In this document: positions 46,200 through 54,643 of the stretch, piece by piece | Layout: each line of letters begins with the position of its first letter | Position numbering within the stretch: the stretch's first letter is position 1 | Assembly (NCBI GenBank): GCA_902623785.1 | Contig: CACNVG010000001.1 | Coordinates: forward strand, 138,714 to 202,713 | Source of the DNA: an uncultured Pelagibacteraceae bacterium | Lineage (GTDB): Bacteria; Pseudomonadota; Alphaproteobacteria; Pelagibacterales; Pelagibacteraceae | DNA: 64,000 nt | Reading direction: 5' to 3' | Translations under genes and position numbers: made by a program | The notes under the pieces: model-generated | What the model was told of the DNA's origin: nothing | The model's input: only the letters and a program-made list of their open reading frames with translations | Database searches by the model: none

Positions 46200-47074
46200 T
46201 TATTATTAATAAAAGATTTAATGTAGTCTCTGAGTTTGATTTTACCAAAATGTTTATAAACTTTATTTGATAAATTCATTGTAGTAAGCGCTGATGCATA
46301 TCTTTCACCAGGTCTTTTTGATAAAAGTCTAATTCGTTTCTTAAACATCTTCGCAACTTCTAAAATCGTAAAACTCTGTTTATGAGAAATACTATAATGT
46401 CTGCATAGATTTTTTTTCCAAGCGACATAACAAACATTAACTGTATCATCAATGTGAGTAAATCTTCTTGATTGTGTACCCGGCTTGACCACTGGCAAAG
46501 CTTTATTTTTTTTGTAACAGTCTTCGAATATTCCAATTACAGTAGCCATATTTCCTTTACTAATTTGATTAGGACCATATACATTATAAAAATAAATCAC
46601 CTCATATTTAAACTTAAACCATTTTTTTAAATTTTCTAATAACTCTAAATTCTTTGCCTTTGTGAATGCATATGGGGATAAATTTTTGTCATTTCCTTTG
46701 TTGCCAAGTGACGCGGATGTTGCGCTATAAATTAGTTTAATTTTGTTCTTAAGACAAAAATTTAAAACAGCGTTTGTTCCAATTGAATTCGACTCGATAC
46801 ATTTGTCCATTTGTAAAAAACTTTGATAAATTCTTGCAAACTCACCAAAGTGAAAAATCGAATGAATTTTTTTTGGATTTAACACTGATGAGATATTTTT
46901 TGTGTGGGCTTTAATGTATTTTACCCTGGAATTTTTAATATGATTTTTACGTGTGCTAGAGCTGTAATCATCAATTGAAATTAATTTGTAGCTTGTTTTT
47001 TTTAAAAGTAATTTTATTAGATTAGTACCAACAAAACCTGCGCCACCTGTGATTACTATCTTTTTTGAGCTCAT
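46196..47074 (-). CDS. NAD-dependent epimerase/dehydratase (SDR, GalE-like)
   Basis: The 292-residue extended SDR has the nucleotide motif GGAGFVGTNL at residues 10-19, the catalytic Ser region YSATSASLGN and the YxxxK motif SPYAFTKAKN, followed by NVYGPNQ and SRRFTHIDD. These residues are typical of UDP-sugar 4-epimerases and related dehydratases that make surface-sugar precursors. The specific sugar cannot be deduced. It diverges from the AhpD-like gene. Confidence 0.85.
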   Translation of the reverse strand: MSSKKIVITGGAGFVGTNLIKLLLKKTSYKLISIDDYSSSTRKNHIKNSRVKYIKAHTKNISSVLNPKKIHSIFHFGEFARIYQSFLQMDKCIESNSIGTNAVLNFCLKNKIKLIYSATSASLGNKGNDKNLSPYAFTKAKNLELLENLKKWFKFKYEVIYFYNVYGPNQISKGNMATVIGIFEDCYKKNKALPVVKPGTQSRRFTHIDDTVNVCYVAWKKNLCRHYSISHKQSFTILEVAKMFKKRIRLLSKRPGERYASALTTMNLSNKVYKHFGKIKLRDYIKSFINNN

Positions 47075-47150
47075 TAGCTTTTTATCTATTAATTTAAATA
47101 TTTATTTATGTAAATAACTAAATTACAATGTATTTAAAAAGAGGAGGAAT

Positions 47151-47543
47151 ATGGAAATTTTTAAACCAATTAACGAAAAAAAAGCGAATACAAAAGTAAA
47201 AAGAATTTTTAATGAAATTAAGAAAACGAGGAAAATTACTAAAATTCCAAATTTTTGGAAATCTATAGCACATAACCCACAACTTTTAGAGAGAACTTGG
47301 AATAATCTTAAACAAATTATGAAAGATGGTGCGCTAGATTCAGTTACTAAAGAATTAATTTATGTTGCTGTATCAATTACAAATAGTTGCAGTTATTGTA
47401 CTAGATCCCATACTTTTGCTGCTAAAAAAAAAGGTGCAACTGATGAAATGATAAAAGAAATGATAGATGTAGTTGGTATCGCTAATCAAAACAATAAACT
47501 TGTTGAAGCGTATCAAGTTGAGGTAGATAAGATTTATAAATAA
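47151..47543 (+). CDS. Carboxymuconolactone decarboxylase/AhpD-family protein
   Basis: The 130-residue helical protein carries the AhpD-type thiol motif SCSYCTRSHTF (CxxC with His), with the preceding LIYVAVSITN and Glu-rich turn of the family. Such proteins are thiol-dependent reductants or peroxidases, although many have unknown roles. A strong GAGGAGG ribosome-binding site lies 3 bases before the ATG. The SMR transporter follows after 3 bases. Confidence 0.83.
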   Translation: MEIFKPINEKKANTKVKRIFNEIKKTRKITKIPNFWKSIAHNPQLLERTWNNLKQIMKDGALDSVTKELIYVAVSITNSCSYCTRSHTFAAKKKGATDEMIKEMIDVVGIANQNNKLVEAYQVEVDKIYK

Positions 47544-47546
47544 ATA

Positions 47547-47882
47547 ATGACAAATATTCTTGGATATACATACCTTTTGTTAGCCGTAATATTAGGAATT
47601 ACTTCTAATGGTTTTTTAAAAACAACCAATGGATTTACAAATTTTGTACCAACCGCAATGTGTATTATAACAATTGTTCTTTGTATATTTTTTCTAGCCA
47701 AAGCAATGATGACAATACCTGTAGGTTTTACTTACGCAACATATGGAGGTTTAACTATAACTGCAGTGACGATATTTGGAATATTAAAATATAATCAAGT
47801 TCCAAATATATATGGGATTATAGGTATATCTTTGATTATAATTGGCGTAATACTGGTAAACTTTTTAGGAAAAACAAACTAA
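47547..47882 (+). CDS. SMR-family small membrane protein lacking the TM1 glutamate
   Basis: The 111-residue four-helix protein aligns with EmrE through GFTNFVPT, the IPVGFTYATYGGLT loop and the last helix. The membrane-embedded Glu14 essential for proton-coupled drug export in EmrE is aligned with Gly17 here, and there is no acidic residue anywhere in the first helix. Trp63 of EmrE corresponds to Tyr. It may have lost drug/proton antiport and have another role. It is co-directional with the AhpD-like gene. Confidence 0.7.
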   Translation: MTNILGYTYLLLAVILGITSNGFLKTTNGFTNFVPTAMCIITIVLCIFFLAKAMMTIPVGFTYATYGGLTITAVTIFGILKYNQVPNIYGIIGISLIIIGVILVNFLGKTN

Positions 47883-47884
47883 AT

Positions 47885-48121
47885 TTATTTAGTAATTTTA
47901 TCTACAAAATTTTTAGTTATTGGACCAACCACCAAGGCAGCTACAATTGCAATAGGAAGACTAACAACCCAAGCCTTTAAAAATCTATTTATGTATTCGC
48001 TATCCATTCCTGTGTTTATATATGTGATAATCAGCGTCATCATAAGGCTCATTCCAAAGCCCATGATTAATATAAATAATAAATTAGAATATTTTTTTGG
48101 AAACATTCGATAATTTATCAA
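47885..48121 (-). CDS. DUF2798 small membrane protein
   Basis: The 78-residue protein has two membrane helices separated by a short polar loop (MDSEYINRF) and ends in a Lys-rich tail. The pattern, PKKYSNLLFILIMGFGMSLMMT, fits DUF2798 proteins. It follows the 138-residue membrane protein on the minus strand with 3 bases between, and is probably the last gene of that small operon. Its function is unknown. Confidence 0.72.
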   Translation of the reverse strand: MINYRMFPKKYSNLLFILIMGFGMSLMMTLIITYINTGMDSEYINRFLKAWVVSLPIAIVAALVVGPITKNFVDKITK

Positions 48122-48124
48122 ATT

Positions 48125-48541
48125 CTATACGTAAATTTTATCAGCTAATCCGTAACAAAGAACGGCACTAATAATAACCAGAACTAATGGAGCATATATT
48201 CCATCATTCCTAGTTTTCTCAGTCAGACCAGTTTTATCAATTTTTAAAGTATAAAAATTTGCACATAATATTGTGACATTAATTATAAAAACTAAATTAA
48301 AAAATGCCCAAGTAGCATCTAAACCACCTGATCTAATGAAAGCGATATATATTGCCATTAAAACCATTGCAATCATGAACGAACCAGCAAATCTTGTTAG
48401 CAGGGTAGCTGTTTTATCTACTCCTCTACCTTCAAGAAATTTTTGAGTACCAAAAACCAATTGGAATGCGTAGCTTCCAACAATAATGAAATGAACTAAG
48501 TAAATTATTAAGTAAAATATATTTCCAAACTTATCTATCAT
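48125..48541 (-). CDS. Hypothetical four-helix membrane protein
   Basis: The 138 residues show four hydrophobic helices (about residues 8-30, 50-68, 77-96, 117-135) and a GRGVDKTATLLTRFAGSF loop. I do not recognise the family. A clean AAGGAG ribosome-binding site is 8 bases upstream of the ATG. It sits between DUF1330 and DUF2798 genes on the same strand, suggesting a three-gene unit of small proteins. Confidence 0.75.
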   Translation of the reverse strand: MIDKFGNIFYLIIYLVHFIIVGSYAFQLVFGTQKFLEGRGVDKTATLLTRFAGSFMIAMVLMAIYIAFIRSGGLDATWAFFNLVFIINVTILCANFYTLKIDKTGLTEKTRNDGIYAPLVLVIISAVLCYGLADKIYV

Positions 48542-48553
48542 GTTATCTCCTTT

Positions 48554-48841
48554 TTATATCCCTTTAATAATTATTATATTACCTTCAGATCCTTTTTGGC
48601 GCAATTCTTTTAAAGGTTTGTATAGGTCAGAATTGTACCATTCTAACGCTTTTTCATAAGTTGGAAATTCAATAATTACATTTCTTGTGAAATCCCACTT
48701 TCCTTGCATTGATTTAAATTCTCCAGCTCTAACTAAGTACTTACCACCAAATTTTTTTACAGACTCAGGCACTGTTTCAGCATAAAGCTTAAAACTTTCT
48801 TTGTCTGTCATGTTGAGTTGAGCTATTAGGTAGCCGCTCAT
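48554..48841 (-). CDS. DUF1330 domain protein
   Basis: The 95-residue protein matches DUF1330, a dimeric alpha/beta-barrel family: an N-terminal SGYLIAQLNMTDKESFKLYAE, GGKYLVRAGEF, the NVIIEFPTYEKALEWYNSDLY block and a terminal GNIIIIKGI. Its function is unknown; family members are related to monooxygenase-like ferredoxin folds. It is upstream of the membrane protein, 12 bases apart. Confidence 0.87.
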   Translation of the reverse strand: MSGYLIAQLNMTDKESFKLYAETVPESVKKFGGKYLVRAGEFKSMQGKWDFTRNVIIEFPTYEKALEWYNSDLYKPLKELRQKGSEGNIIIIKGI

Positions 48842-48844
48842 TTG

Positions 48845-48934
48845 CTAAAATGCCAAAGCTAATGAAAAAATAAATAAACTGAACAGTATGATTAATAAAA
48901 ATGAGAAGAAATTTTTTTTAAGTAGTTCGTTCAT
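48845..48934 (-). CDS. Possible 29-residue single-helix membrane peptide
   Basis: The gap between cysK and the DUF1330 gene holds an ORF starting ATG at 48934 and ending TAG at 48845. The product, MNELLKKNFF then a Leu/Ile/Phe-rich helix, has two basic residues at the front and about 20 hydrophobic ones, the shape of a small membrane protein. No ribosome-binding site or homologue is evident. Chance occurrence is quite possible. Confidence 0.25.
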   Translation of the reverse strand: MNELLKKNFFSFLLIILFSLFIFSLALAF

Positions 48935-49011
48935 AATCTTAAATAATAAAATTATTTAACTACAATATTATTGTTATGTAAAAGAATTATTAAAAACTGC
49001 GTGAAAAAAAA

Positions 49012-50028
49012 TTAAATCCAAGCGGGAATTGGAAGACCTTTTTCTTGTAAAAACTTCTTATTAAACAGCTTAGAGTTGTATTTATCTGATCTGTCACAAA
49101 GAATAGTAACAATTGTCTTACCCGGTCCTAATTTTTTACCAAGTCTAATAGCTCCAGCAATATTTACACCACAACTCGTTCCTAAACTTAAACCTTCGTT
49201 TTGAATAAGGTCATATAACACTGGCAAAGACTCTTTATCCTCTATTGAAAATGCTCCATCAATTTTTGCCTCAGCAAAATTAGCTGTAACTCGACTTGAT
49301 CCTATACCTTCAGTTATAGAATTACCTTCACCTTTCAATTCTCCATTTTCAATGTAGTTATAAAGGGATGATCCAGCAGGATCTGATAAATAAATCTTAA
49401 TATTTTTGTTTTTTTCTTTCAAAAAACTACTTACACCAGCAATAGTTCCACCTGTGCCTGATGAACAAACAAAACCATCAACCTTTCCATCAGTTTGCAT
49501 CCATATTTCTGGTCCTGTCGTCTCGTAATGTCCTTTGGAATTAGCGGTATTATCAAATTGATTAGCCCAAACCACTCCGTAATTGTTGCTACTCTTTAAT
49601 TCATCTGCAAGTCTACCCGCTACTTTTACATAATTGCCATCATCTTTGTATGGTTTAGGTGGGACTAACCTTAAATCAGCCCCCATGTTCTTTAACATAT
49701 CTTTTTTTTCCTGAGTTTGATTATCATTCATCACAATAATTGTCTTATACCCAATAGAATTTCCTATTAAACAAAGACCGATACCAGTATTCCCAGCTGT
49801 ACCTTCAACAATCGTTCCACCTTTTGAAATTAATTTTTTTTCTTGAGCATCTTTAATTAATGCTAAAGCGGCTCTATCCTTTACAGATCCACCCGGATTT
49901 AAGTATTCTGCTTTACCATATATATTGCATCCAGTTATTTCTGATGCTGCTCTTAATTTTACTAATGGTGTATTACCGATCCCTTCAATAAAATTGTTTT
50001 GAGCATTTTTCATATTAATTTTTATCAC
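49012..50028 (-). CDS. cysK: Cysteine synthase (O-acetylserine sulfhydrylase)
   Basis: This PLP enzyme makes cysteine from O-acetylserine and sulfide. The 338 residues show [10 protein letters not shown], the PLP lysine in [12 protein letters not shown] (near residue 48), [11 protein letters not shown], and [10 protein letters not shown] for the phosphate. The N-terminus overlaps the cysE end by 14 bases. CysK versus CysM cannot be separated by eye. With cysE it completes the last two steps of cysteine synthesis. Confidence 0.92.
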   Translation of the reverse strand: MIKINMKNAQNNFIEGIGNTPLVKLRAASEITGCNIYGKAEYLNPGGSVKDRAALALIKDAQEKKLISKGGTIVEGTAGNTGIGLCLIGNSIGYKTIIVMNDNQTQEKKDMLKNMGADLRLVPPKPYKDDGNYVKVAGRLADELKSSNNYGVVWANQFDNTANSKGHYETTGPEIWMQTDGKVDGFVCSSGTGGTIAGVSSFLKEKNKNIKIYLSDPAGSSLYNYIENGELKGEGNSITEGIGSSRVTANFAEAKIDGAFSIEDKESLPVLYDLIQNEGLSLGTSCGVNIAGAIRLGKKLGPGKTIVTILCDRSDKYNSKLFNKKFLQEKGLPIPAWI

Positions 50029-50596
50029 TTTCAGGTGTTATACCATAAGGTTTGAAATTCTCATCTGAGCTTGAAGTTTCACCAACATTTTTCGCTGGTA
50101 TTCCAACCATCACTGCGTTTTCTGGAACATCTTTAGTGACAACTGCGTTTGCACCAATTTTTGCATTTTTGCCGACAGTTACTGGCCCAAGTATTTGTGC
50201 ACCAGATCCAACTACAACATTATCTTTAAGTGTAGGATGTCTTTTAATATTTCTTTGTTCATTAGAATTTACGCTTGGTGAGATACCACCTAATGTTGCC
50301 ATATGATAAATAGTTACATTATCTCCAATTTCTGAAGTTTCACCAATCACAACTCCCATTCCATGGTCTATAAATAAATTTTTACCAATGTTAGCTCTTG
50401 GATGAATTTCTATTCCAGTTAAAAATCTTGAAAACTGAGAAATTATTCTTGCAACTAAATTAAATTTTGCGATTGCAAAAAAATTTGCAATTTTGTGGAA
50501 AAAAACAGCCTTAGCACCAGGATAAGTTAAGATAATACTTAGCTTTGATTTGGCAGCAGGATCTCTCTTTATAATAGACTCTAAAAATTCATTCAT
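50015..50596 (-). CDS. cysE: Serine O-acetyltransferase, short EpsC type
   Basis: This enzyme acetylates serine with acetyl-CoA to make O-acetylserine. The 193-residue form is shorter than E. coli CysE at the N-terminus. It shows [23 protein letters not shown], the catalytic His in the DHGMG turn, and left-handed hexapeptide repeats through [22 protein letters not shown]. It is preceded by the Cys-rich ORF 25 bases upstream and followed by cysK. Confidence 0.92.
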   Translation of the reverse strand: MNEFLESIIKRDPAAKSKLSIILTYPGAKAVFFHKIANFFAIAKFNLVARIISQFSRFLTGIEIHPRANIGKNLFIDHGMGVVIGETSEIGDNVTIYHMATLGGISPSVNSNEQRNIKRHPTLKDNVVVGSGAQILGPVTVGKNAKIGANAVVTKDVPENAVMVGIPAKNVGETSSSDENFKPYGITPESDKN

Positions 50597-50621
50597 AATT
50601 TTGTGAAATTAAATTAGCTTA

Positions 50622-50738
50622 CTAATTGCAACAACAACAAACACTTTCAGGTTTGCAATTACATTGCACATCCCCGTCGCAGGCACATGTCTCGTTAGTG
50701 CAGTTTGTGCAAATACATTTTGAATTGTCGCAAGCCAT
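50622..50738 (-). CDS. Metallothionein-like Cys-rich small protein (38 residues, 12 Cys)
   Basis: An ORF from ATG 50738 to TAG at 50622 encodes 38 residues with cysteines at 3, 8, 10, 13, 18, 20, 26, 28 and 34-37, including several CxC pairs and a terminal CCCC. There is no His and only one hydrophobic cluster. This is the density of metallothioneins. It lies 25 bases before cysE and follows the persulfide dioxygenase on the same strand, suggesting a thiol, persulfide or metal-buffer role. It matches no family I can name; no ribosome-binding site is visible upstream. The ORF is too short for ordinary gene callers. Confidence 0.6.
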   Translation of the reverse strand: MACDNSKCICTNCTNETCACDGDVQCNCKPESVCCCCN

Positions 50739-50788
50739 AATTAATATATAGAGTTAATAACTTAATAATCAACCCAAATTTTGTCGCT

Positions 50789-51481
50789 TTAAATTTGATT
50801 TAAAGTAAGGCCTTTTACGTTTGCAGGTACAGCCACATCCATCATTTTTGGATTAGCTAATTTTAAATTATTCATGATCTCTACATATTGATCTATTGAA
50901 TTTACTTGTAGTCTTGGATTGTTCTTAATTTCGTTTCCAATCGTAGAATTCTTTTTTCCATTATAATCATGCGCTGGAAAAACAACTGTTTTCTCTGGAA
51001 GTTTAAGTAATTTATTAAATAATGAATCGTATTGTTGTTTAGCATTTCCATTTTGAAAGTCAGTTCTTCCAGTTCCATTTATTAATAATGTATCTCCAGT
51101 AAAAACTCTATCTTCCATTAAAAAACTATAAGAACAATCTGTGTGTCCAGGTGTATATAAGACTTTTAATTCAATACCATCTAATTTAATTTTTTCATTT
51201 TCTTTCACTCTTAAATCAACAACTTCAGATTTAGAATTTTCACCCATTATTTTTGTACAACTAGTTCTTTTACTTAACTCATTTAATCCAGTTATATGAT
51301 CAGCATGAATGTGAGTGTCTATTACTTTAACTAATTTTAATTTTAATTTTTCCAAAAGTTTTATGTACTCCTCAGTATGTTCTATTACTGGATCAATGAT
51401 TAAAGCTTCACGACCCTCACCACTTGACAGTATGTACGTATAGGTTGAAGACTTAGTATCGAATAGTTGTTCAAAAATCAT
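50789..51481 (-). CDS. ETHE1-like persulfide dioxygenase (metallo-beta-lactamase fold)
   Basis: Enzymes of this class oxidise glutathione persulfide to sulfite using one Fe(II). From ATG 51481 the protein has 230 residues and begins MIFEQLFDTKSSTYTYIL, as in ETHE1/Blh. It has THIHADHITG, a HTDCSYSF metal His and HDYNGK further on. An upstream ATG at 51520 would add 13 odd residues and is rejected. It is the first gene of the minus-strand thiol cluster and diverges from the peroxiredoxin. Confidence 0.82.
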   Translation of the reverse strand: MIFEQLFDTKSSTYTYILSSGEGREALIIDPVIEHTEEYIKLLEKLKLKLVKVIDTHIHADHITGLNELSKRTSCTKIMGENSKSEVVDLRVKENEKIKLDGIELKVLYTPGHTDCSYSFLMEDRVFTGDTLLINGTGRTDFQNGNAKQQYDSLFNKLLKLPEKTVVFPAHDYNGKKNSTIGNEIKNNPRLQVNSIDQYVEIMNNLKLANPKMMDVAVPANVKGLTLNQI

Positions 51482-51504
51482 ATTAATCATCATCTTATAA
51501 AAAA

Positions 51505-51533
51505 TTGCATAGTAAATCAATCTTGCATATAAT
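51505..51533 (+). promoter_or_regulatory. Sigma70-type promoter of the peroxiredoxin gene
   Basis: A -35 element TTGCAT (51505-51510) and a perfect -10 TATAAT (51528-51533) are separated by 17 bases, followed by an AAGGAG ribosome-binding site at 51545-51550 and ATG at 51557. It is one of the cleanest promoters in the window. Confidence 0.6.
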
Positions 51534-51556
51534 TTGTTTTTAAAAAGGAGATGTAA

Positions 51557-52219
51557 ATGACTCTAAAAATAAATAGTTTAGCGCCAGACTTTAAAGCTAA
51601 AACGACTATTGGTGATATTTCATTTCATGAATGGTTAGGTGATAGTTGGGGTGTATTATTTTCACATCCAAAAGACTTTACGCCTGTTTGCACAACAGAA
51701 TTAGGTTCTCTTGCAAAATTAAAACCTGAATTTGAAAAAAGAAATGTAAAAGTTATTGGCCTAAGTGTTGATCCGGTTTCAGATCACGTAAAGTGGTTAG
51801 AAGATATAAAAGATGTAACTGGAAAAAAACCAGACTATCCAATTATAGCTGATGAAGATCTTAAAATTGCAAAACTTTATAACATGTTAGAAGGAGATGC
51901 TGGAACTACTTCAATGGGTAGAACTGCAGTTGACAATCAAACAGTTAGAACAGTTTTTATCGTAAGACCTGACAAAAGAATTGGCTTATTCTTAACATAT
52001 CCAATGGCGACAGGAAGAAACTTTATGGAATTATTGAGATCAATTGACTCAATGCAGCTTACTGCAAAACATAAAGTTGCAACACCTGCAGATTGGAAAA
52101 AAGGTGAAGAGGTTATCATTGTTCCTGCTGTGAAGGATGATGAAGCTAAAAAATTGTTTCCTAAAGGTTGGAATGCAGTTAAACCTTATTTAAGAAAAGT
52201 ACCAGATCCATCAAAGTAG
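51557..52219 (+). CDS. 1-Cys peroxiredoxin, Prx6 type
   Basis: This is a thiol peroxidase reducing hydrogen peroxide and organic peroxides. The 220-residue length and the long C-terminal domain (from about residue 160) are typical of Prx6. The peroxidatic Cys is in KDFTPVCTTELG (near residue 46), with the Thr three positions before it. The conserved Arg is in the later GRTAVDNQTVRTVFIV strand. A strong promoter and ribosome-binding site precede it. It begins the co-directional run ending with the DUF4396 gene. Confidence 0.92.
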   Translation: MTLKINSLAPDFKAKTTIGDISFHEWLGDSWGVLFSHPKDFTPVCTTELGSLAKLKPEFEKRNVKVIGLSVDPVSDHVKWLEDIKDVTGKKPDYPIIADEDLKIAKLYNMLEGDAGTTSMGRTAVDNQTVRTVFIVRPDKRIGLFLTYPMATGRNFMELLRSIDSMQLTAKHKVATPADWKKGEEVIIVPAVKDDEAKKLFPKGWNAVKPYLRKVPDPSK

Positions 52220-52220
52220 A

Positions 52221-52874
52221 TTGGATAACGAAATTTTAAACCAGCAATCTCAGCATTGGGAAAGCAATTTCTCGAGTAAGCCTGAGATGTTTGGGCTTGA
52301 ACCAAGCTACTCAGCTGTAAAAGCCTTAGAATTTTTTAAAAAGAATAATATCAATAATATAATCGAATTAGGTGCCGGACTTGGTAGAGATACGATTTTT
52401 TTTGCCAAAAATTCAATTAATGTACATGCAATTGATTATAGTAAATCAGCAATAAAAATAATTGAGACAAAGTCAAAAAAATACGATTTAAAAAAGTTTA
52501 TTAAGACAGACATTTTTGATGTAAGAAAAAAACTAAGATTTAAAGATGAATACTTTCAAGCTTGTTATTCACACATGCTTTATTGTATGGCCCTTACGAA
52601 TCACGATTTGAAAAATTTGAATGACGAAATAAAGAGAGTTTTGAATAAAAATGGAATTAATATTTATACAGTAAGAAACCAAACTGATGGAGATTTTAAA
52701 AAGGGCAATCATAGGGGAGAAGATCTTTACGAAATGAATGGTTTTATAGTCCATTACTTTTCTGTGGAGAAGATAAAGAGTCTTTTAGATGGATTTTCAA
52801 ATATAAGCATTGAACATTTCGACGAGGGGTCATTTCCAAGAAAATTGACAATGGTTATTAATCGCAAAATTTAA
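52221..52874 (+). CDS. Class I SAM-dependent methyltransferase (TehB-like)
   Basis: The 217-residue protein starts with TTG at 52221, one base after the peroxiredoxin stop; the next ATG would remove the conserved QQSQHWESNFSSKPEMFG front end. Motif I is IIELGAGLGRDTIFFA, followed by VHAIDYSKSAIKIIE and ACYSHMLYCMAL. This resembles thiopurine/tellurite-type methyltransferases. The substrate is unknown, but its place between a peroxiredoxin and alternative oxidase suggests a stress role. Confidence 0.78.
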   Translation: MDNEILNQQSQHWESNFSSKPEMFGLEPSYSAVKALEFFKKNNINNIIELGAGLGRDTIFFAKNSINVHAIDYSKSAIKIIETKSKKYDLKKFIKTDIFDVRKKLRFKDEYFQACYSHMLYCMALTNHDLKNLNDEIKRVLNKNGINIYTVRNQTDGDFKKGNHRGEDLYEMNGFIVHYFSVEKIKSLLDGFSNISIEHFDEGSFPRKLTMVINRKI

Positions 52875-52952
52875 TTATCCTTATATACCAACATTTCTGG
52901 AAGCGATTTTATCTCATTGGAATTTTTCGAATTCATACTAAATAAGTCGGGT

Positions 52953-53651
52953 ATGAACGAACTAAATAAACATTTCGAACCAAAAAATTTGAGTGACAAG
53001 GTAGCATTATCTTTTACTAAATTTTTAAGGTTTTTAGCTGATACTTTTTTTAAGAAAAGATATGGGCATAGAGCGGTAGTACTTGAAACTGTAGCAGCAG
53101 TTCCAGGAATGGTCGCAGGTATGCTAATTCATTTAAAATCTTTAAGAAAAATGGAAGATGACAGAGGATGGATTAAAACTTTGTTAGATGAAGCTGAAAA
53201 TGAAAGAATGCACTTAATGACATTTATTCATATTGCAAAACCAACTTGGTTAGAAAGAGTTATTATACTAACAGCGCAATTTATTTTCATAGTCACATAC
53301 GCTTTAATTTATTTAATTTCACAAAGAACAGCACATAGAATTGTTGGATATTTTGAGGAAGAAGCTGTTAGAAGTTACACTGAATATTTACACGAATTGG
53401 AAACTGGTAAAATTAAAGATCAACCGGCGCCAGAAATCGCGATCAATTACTGGAATTTACCACTTCATTCTACATTAAAAGATGTTGTTAGAGTTATAAG
53501 AGATGACGAGGCAGGGCACAGAGATGTAAACCATAATTTTGCTGACGTAATTGATACTAGAGTAAGATTAAAAAGAAGCGCAAATATAGAGAAAAAAGAA
53601 AAATCAAAAAATACAAACTTAAAAAATGATAAGGAATTAAAAAAAAATTAA
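52953..53651 (+). CDS. aox: Alternative oxidase, cyanide-insensitive ubiquinol oxidase
   Basis: AOX is a membrane-bound di-iron protein that reduces oxygen with ubiquinol without pumping protons. The 232 residues from ATG 52953 carry all the iron ligands: Glu45 in LETVAA, Glu84 and His87 in NERMHL, Glu136 in FEEEAV, and Glu186 with His189 in [13 protein letters not shown] at 52917 would add 12 residues. The C-terminus has a Lys-rich, mostly disordered tail. AOX is known in marine Alphaproteobacteria and plants and may serve as an electron overflow under stress. Confidence 0.93.
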   Translation: MNELNKHFEPKNLSDKVALSFTKFLRFLADTFFKKRYGHRAVVLETVAAVPGMVAGMLIHLKSLRKMEDDRGWIKTLLDEAENERMHLMTFIHIAKPTWLERVIILTAQFIFIVTYALIYLISQRTAHRIVGYFEEEAVRSYTEYLHELETGKIKDQPAPEIAINYWNLPLHSTLKDVVRVIRDDEAGHRDVNHNFADVIDTRVRLKRSANIEKKEKSKNTNLKNDKELKKN

Positions 53652-53652
53652 T

Positions 53653-54099
53653 ATGAGCAAAAATATAAATATTTTATGGGCATCAATGGGTGGCACAGCA
53701 GAAGGAGTAGCTGATAGATTAAACGATAAAGCTACCAAAATGGGATTTACAACTAATCAACAAGAACTTAATGATGTTACAATGGGTGATTTTTCAAAAA
53801 TGGATAATGTTGCAATCGTCACCTCTACAACTGGAGAAGGTGACCTTCCAACAAACGGTGAAGACTTCTGGTTAGATTTAAAAGAGTCTAATAATTCTTT
53901 AAAAACTTTAAACTACAGTGTTTGCGCTTTAGGTGATAGATCGCATGATACTTTCTGTGGAGCAGGAAAGAAAGTTGATGCAAAATTAGTAGAATTAGGA
54001 GCAAACAAAGTTTTAGATAGACAAGAATGTGATGGATCAGATGAAGGTTCTGATCAATGGGGAAATCTATTCTTAGAAAAAATAAAAACTGTACAATAA
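53653..54099 (+). CDS. Flavodoxin (MioC/sulfite-reductase flavodoxin-like)
   Basis: The 148 residues form a flavodoxin fold: a phosphate-binding loop WASMGGTAEGVADRL (S-M-G-G-T, MioC-like), FMN-stacking loop STTGEGDLPTNGEDFW, and ALGDRSHDTFCGAGKKVD with the second flavin loop. It follows the alternative oxidase after one base. It could carry electrons to an oxygenase or reductase; the partner is not identifiable in this window. Replacement of ferredoxin under low iron is a possible role. Confidence 0.87.
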   Translation: MSKNINILWASMGGTAEGVADRLNDKATKMGFTTNQQELNDVTMGDFSKMDNVAIVTSTTGEGDLPTNGEDFWLDLKESNNSLKTLNYSVCALGDRSHDTFCGAGKKVDAKLVELGANKVLDRQECDGSDEGSDQWGNLFLEKIKTVQ

Positions 54100-54112
54100 T
54101 ATTAATATATTA

Positions 54113-54619
54113 ATGTTTAAATCATTCTCATACATAATTTTATTATCATTTTTCATTTCCACAGCTCATGCTGATATGAATATGAAAATAGGTTCAAAAG
54201 GTAAACTTTCTGAAGTAGATAGAACTATCCAAGTTAAGATGTTTGATAACTATTATGAACCAAAGTCCTTTAATATTAAAAAAGGTGAAACGATAAAATT
54301 CGAAGTAGTTAATGTAGGCAACCTTGTACATGAATTTAATATTGCTAATGCAATGATGCATAAAAAACATCAGCCTGAAATGGAAAGAATGGTTGAGAAT
54401 GAAATTTTATTAGCAGATTCAATTGATAGAGAGAAGATGAAAAAAATGGCAAAAATGGATAAAGCAATGGGACACTCTCACAGCAATAGTGTTCTTTTAG
54501 CTCCAAATGAAAAAGGGGATTTAATTTGGAAGTTTGACAATGCAATGAATATTGAAATTGCTTGTAATGTGCCTGGCCATTATCAAATTGGAATGGTAGC
54601 TAAAATAGAGTTAGAATAA
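54113..54619 (+). CDS. Periplasmic cupredoxin-like copper protein with a Met/His-rich insertion
   Basis: The 168-residue protein has a signal peptide (cleaved after AHA at about residue 20) and a type-1-copper fold: His73 in LVHEFNI, then Cys151, His156 and Met161 in ACNVPGHYQIGM. Between residues 78 and 125 is a Met/His/Lys-rich insertion that could bind additional Cu(I). It follows flavodoxin and precedes DUF4396. Electron transfer or copper handling in the periplasm is inferred. Confidence 0.84.
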   Translation: MFKSFSYIILLSFFISTAHADMNMKIGSKGKLSEVDRTIQVKMFDNYYEPKSFNIKKGETIKFEVVNVGNLVHEFNIANAMMHKKHQPEMERMVENEILLADSIDREKMKKMAKMDKAMGHSHSNSVLLAPNEKGDLIWKFDNAMNIEIACNVPGHYQIGMVAKIELE

Positions 54620-54643
54620 CCTTATTAAAATTATTTTACTTAA

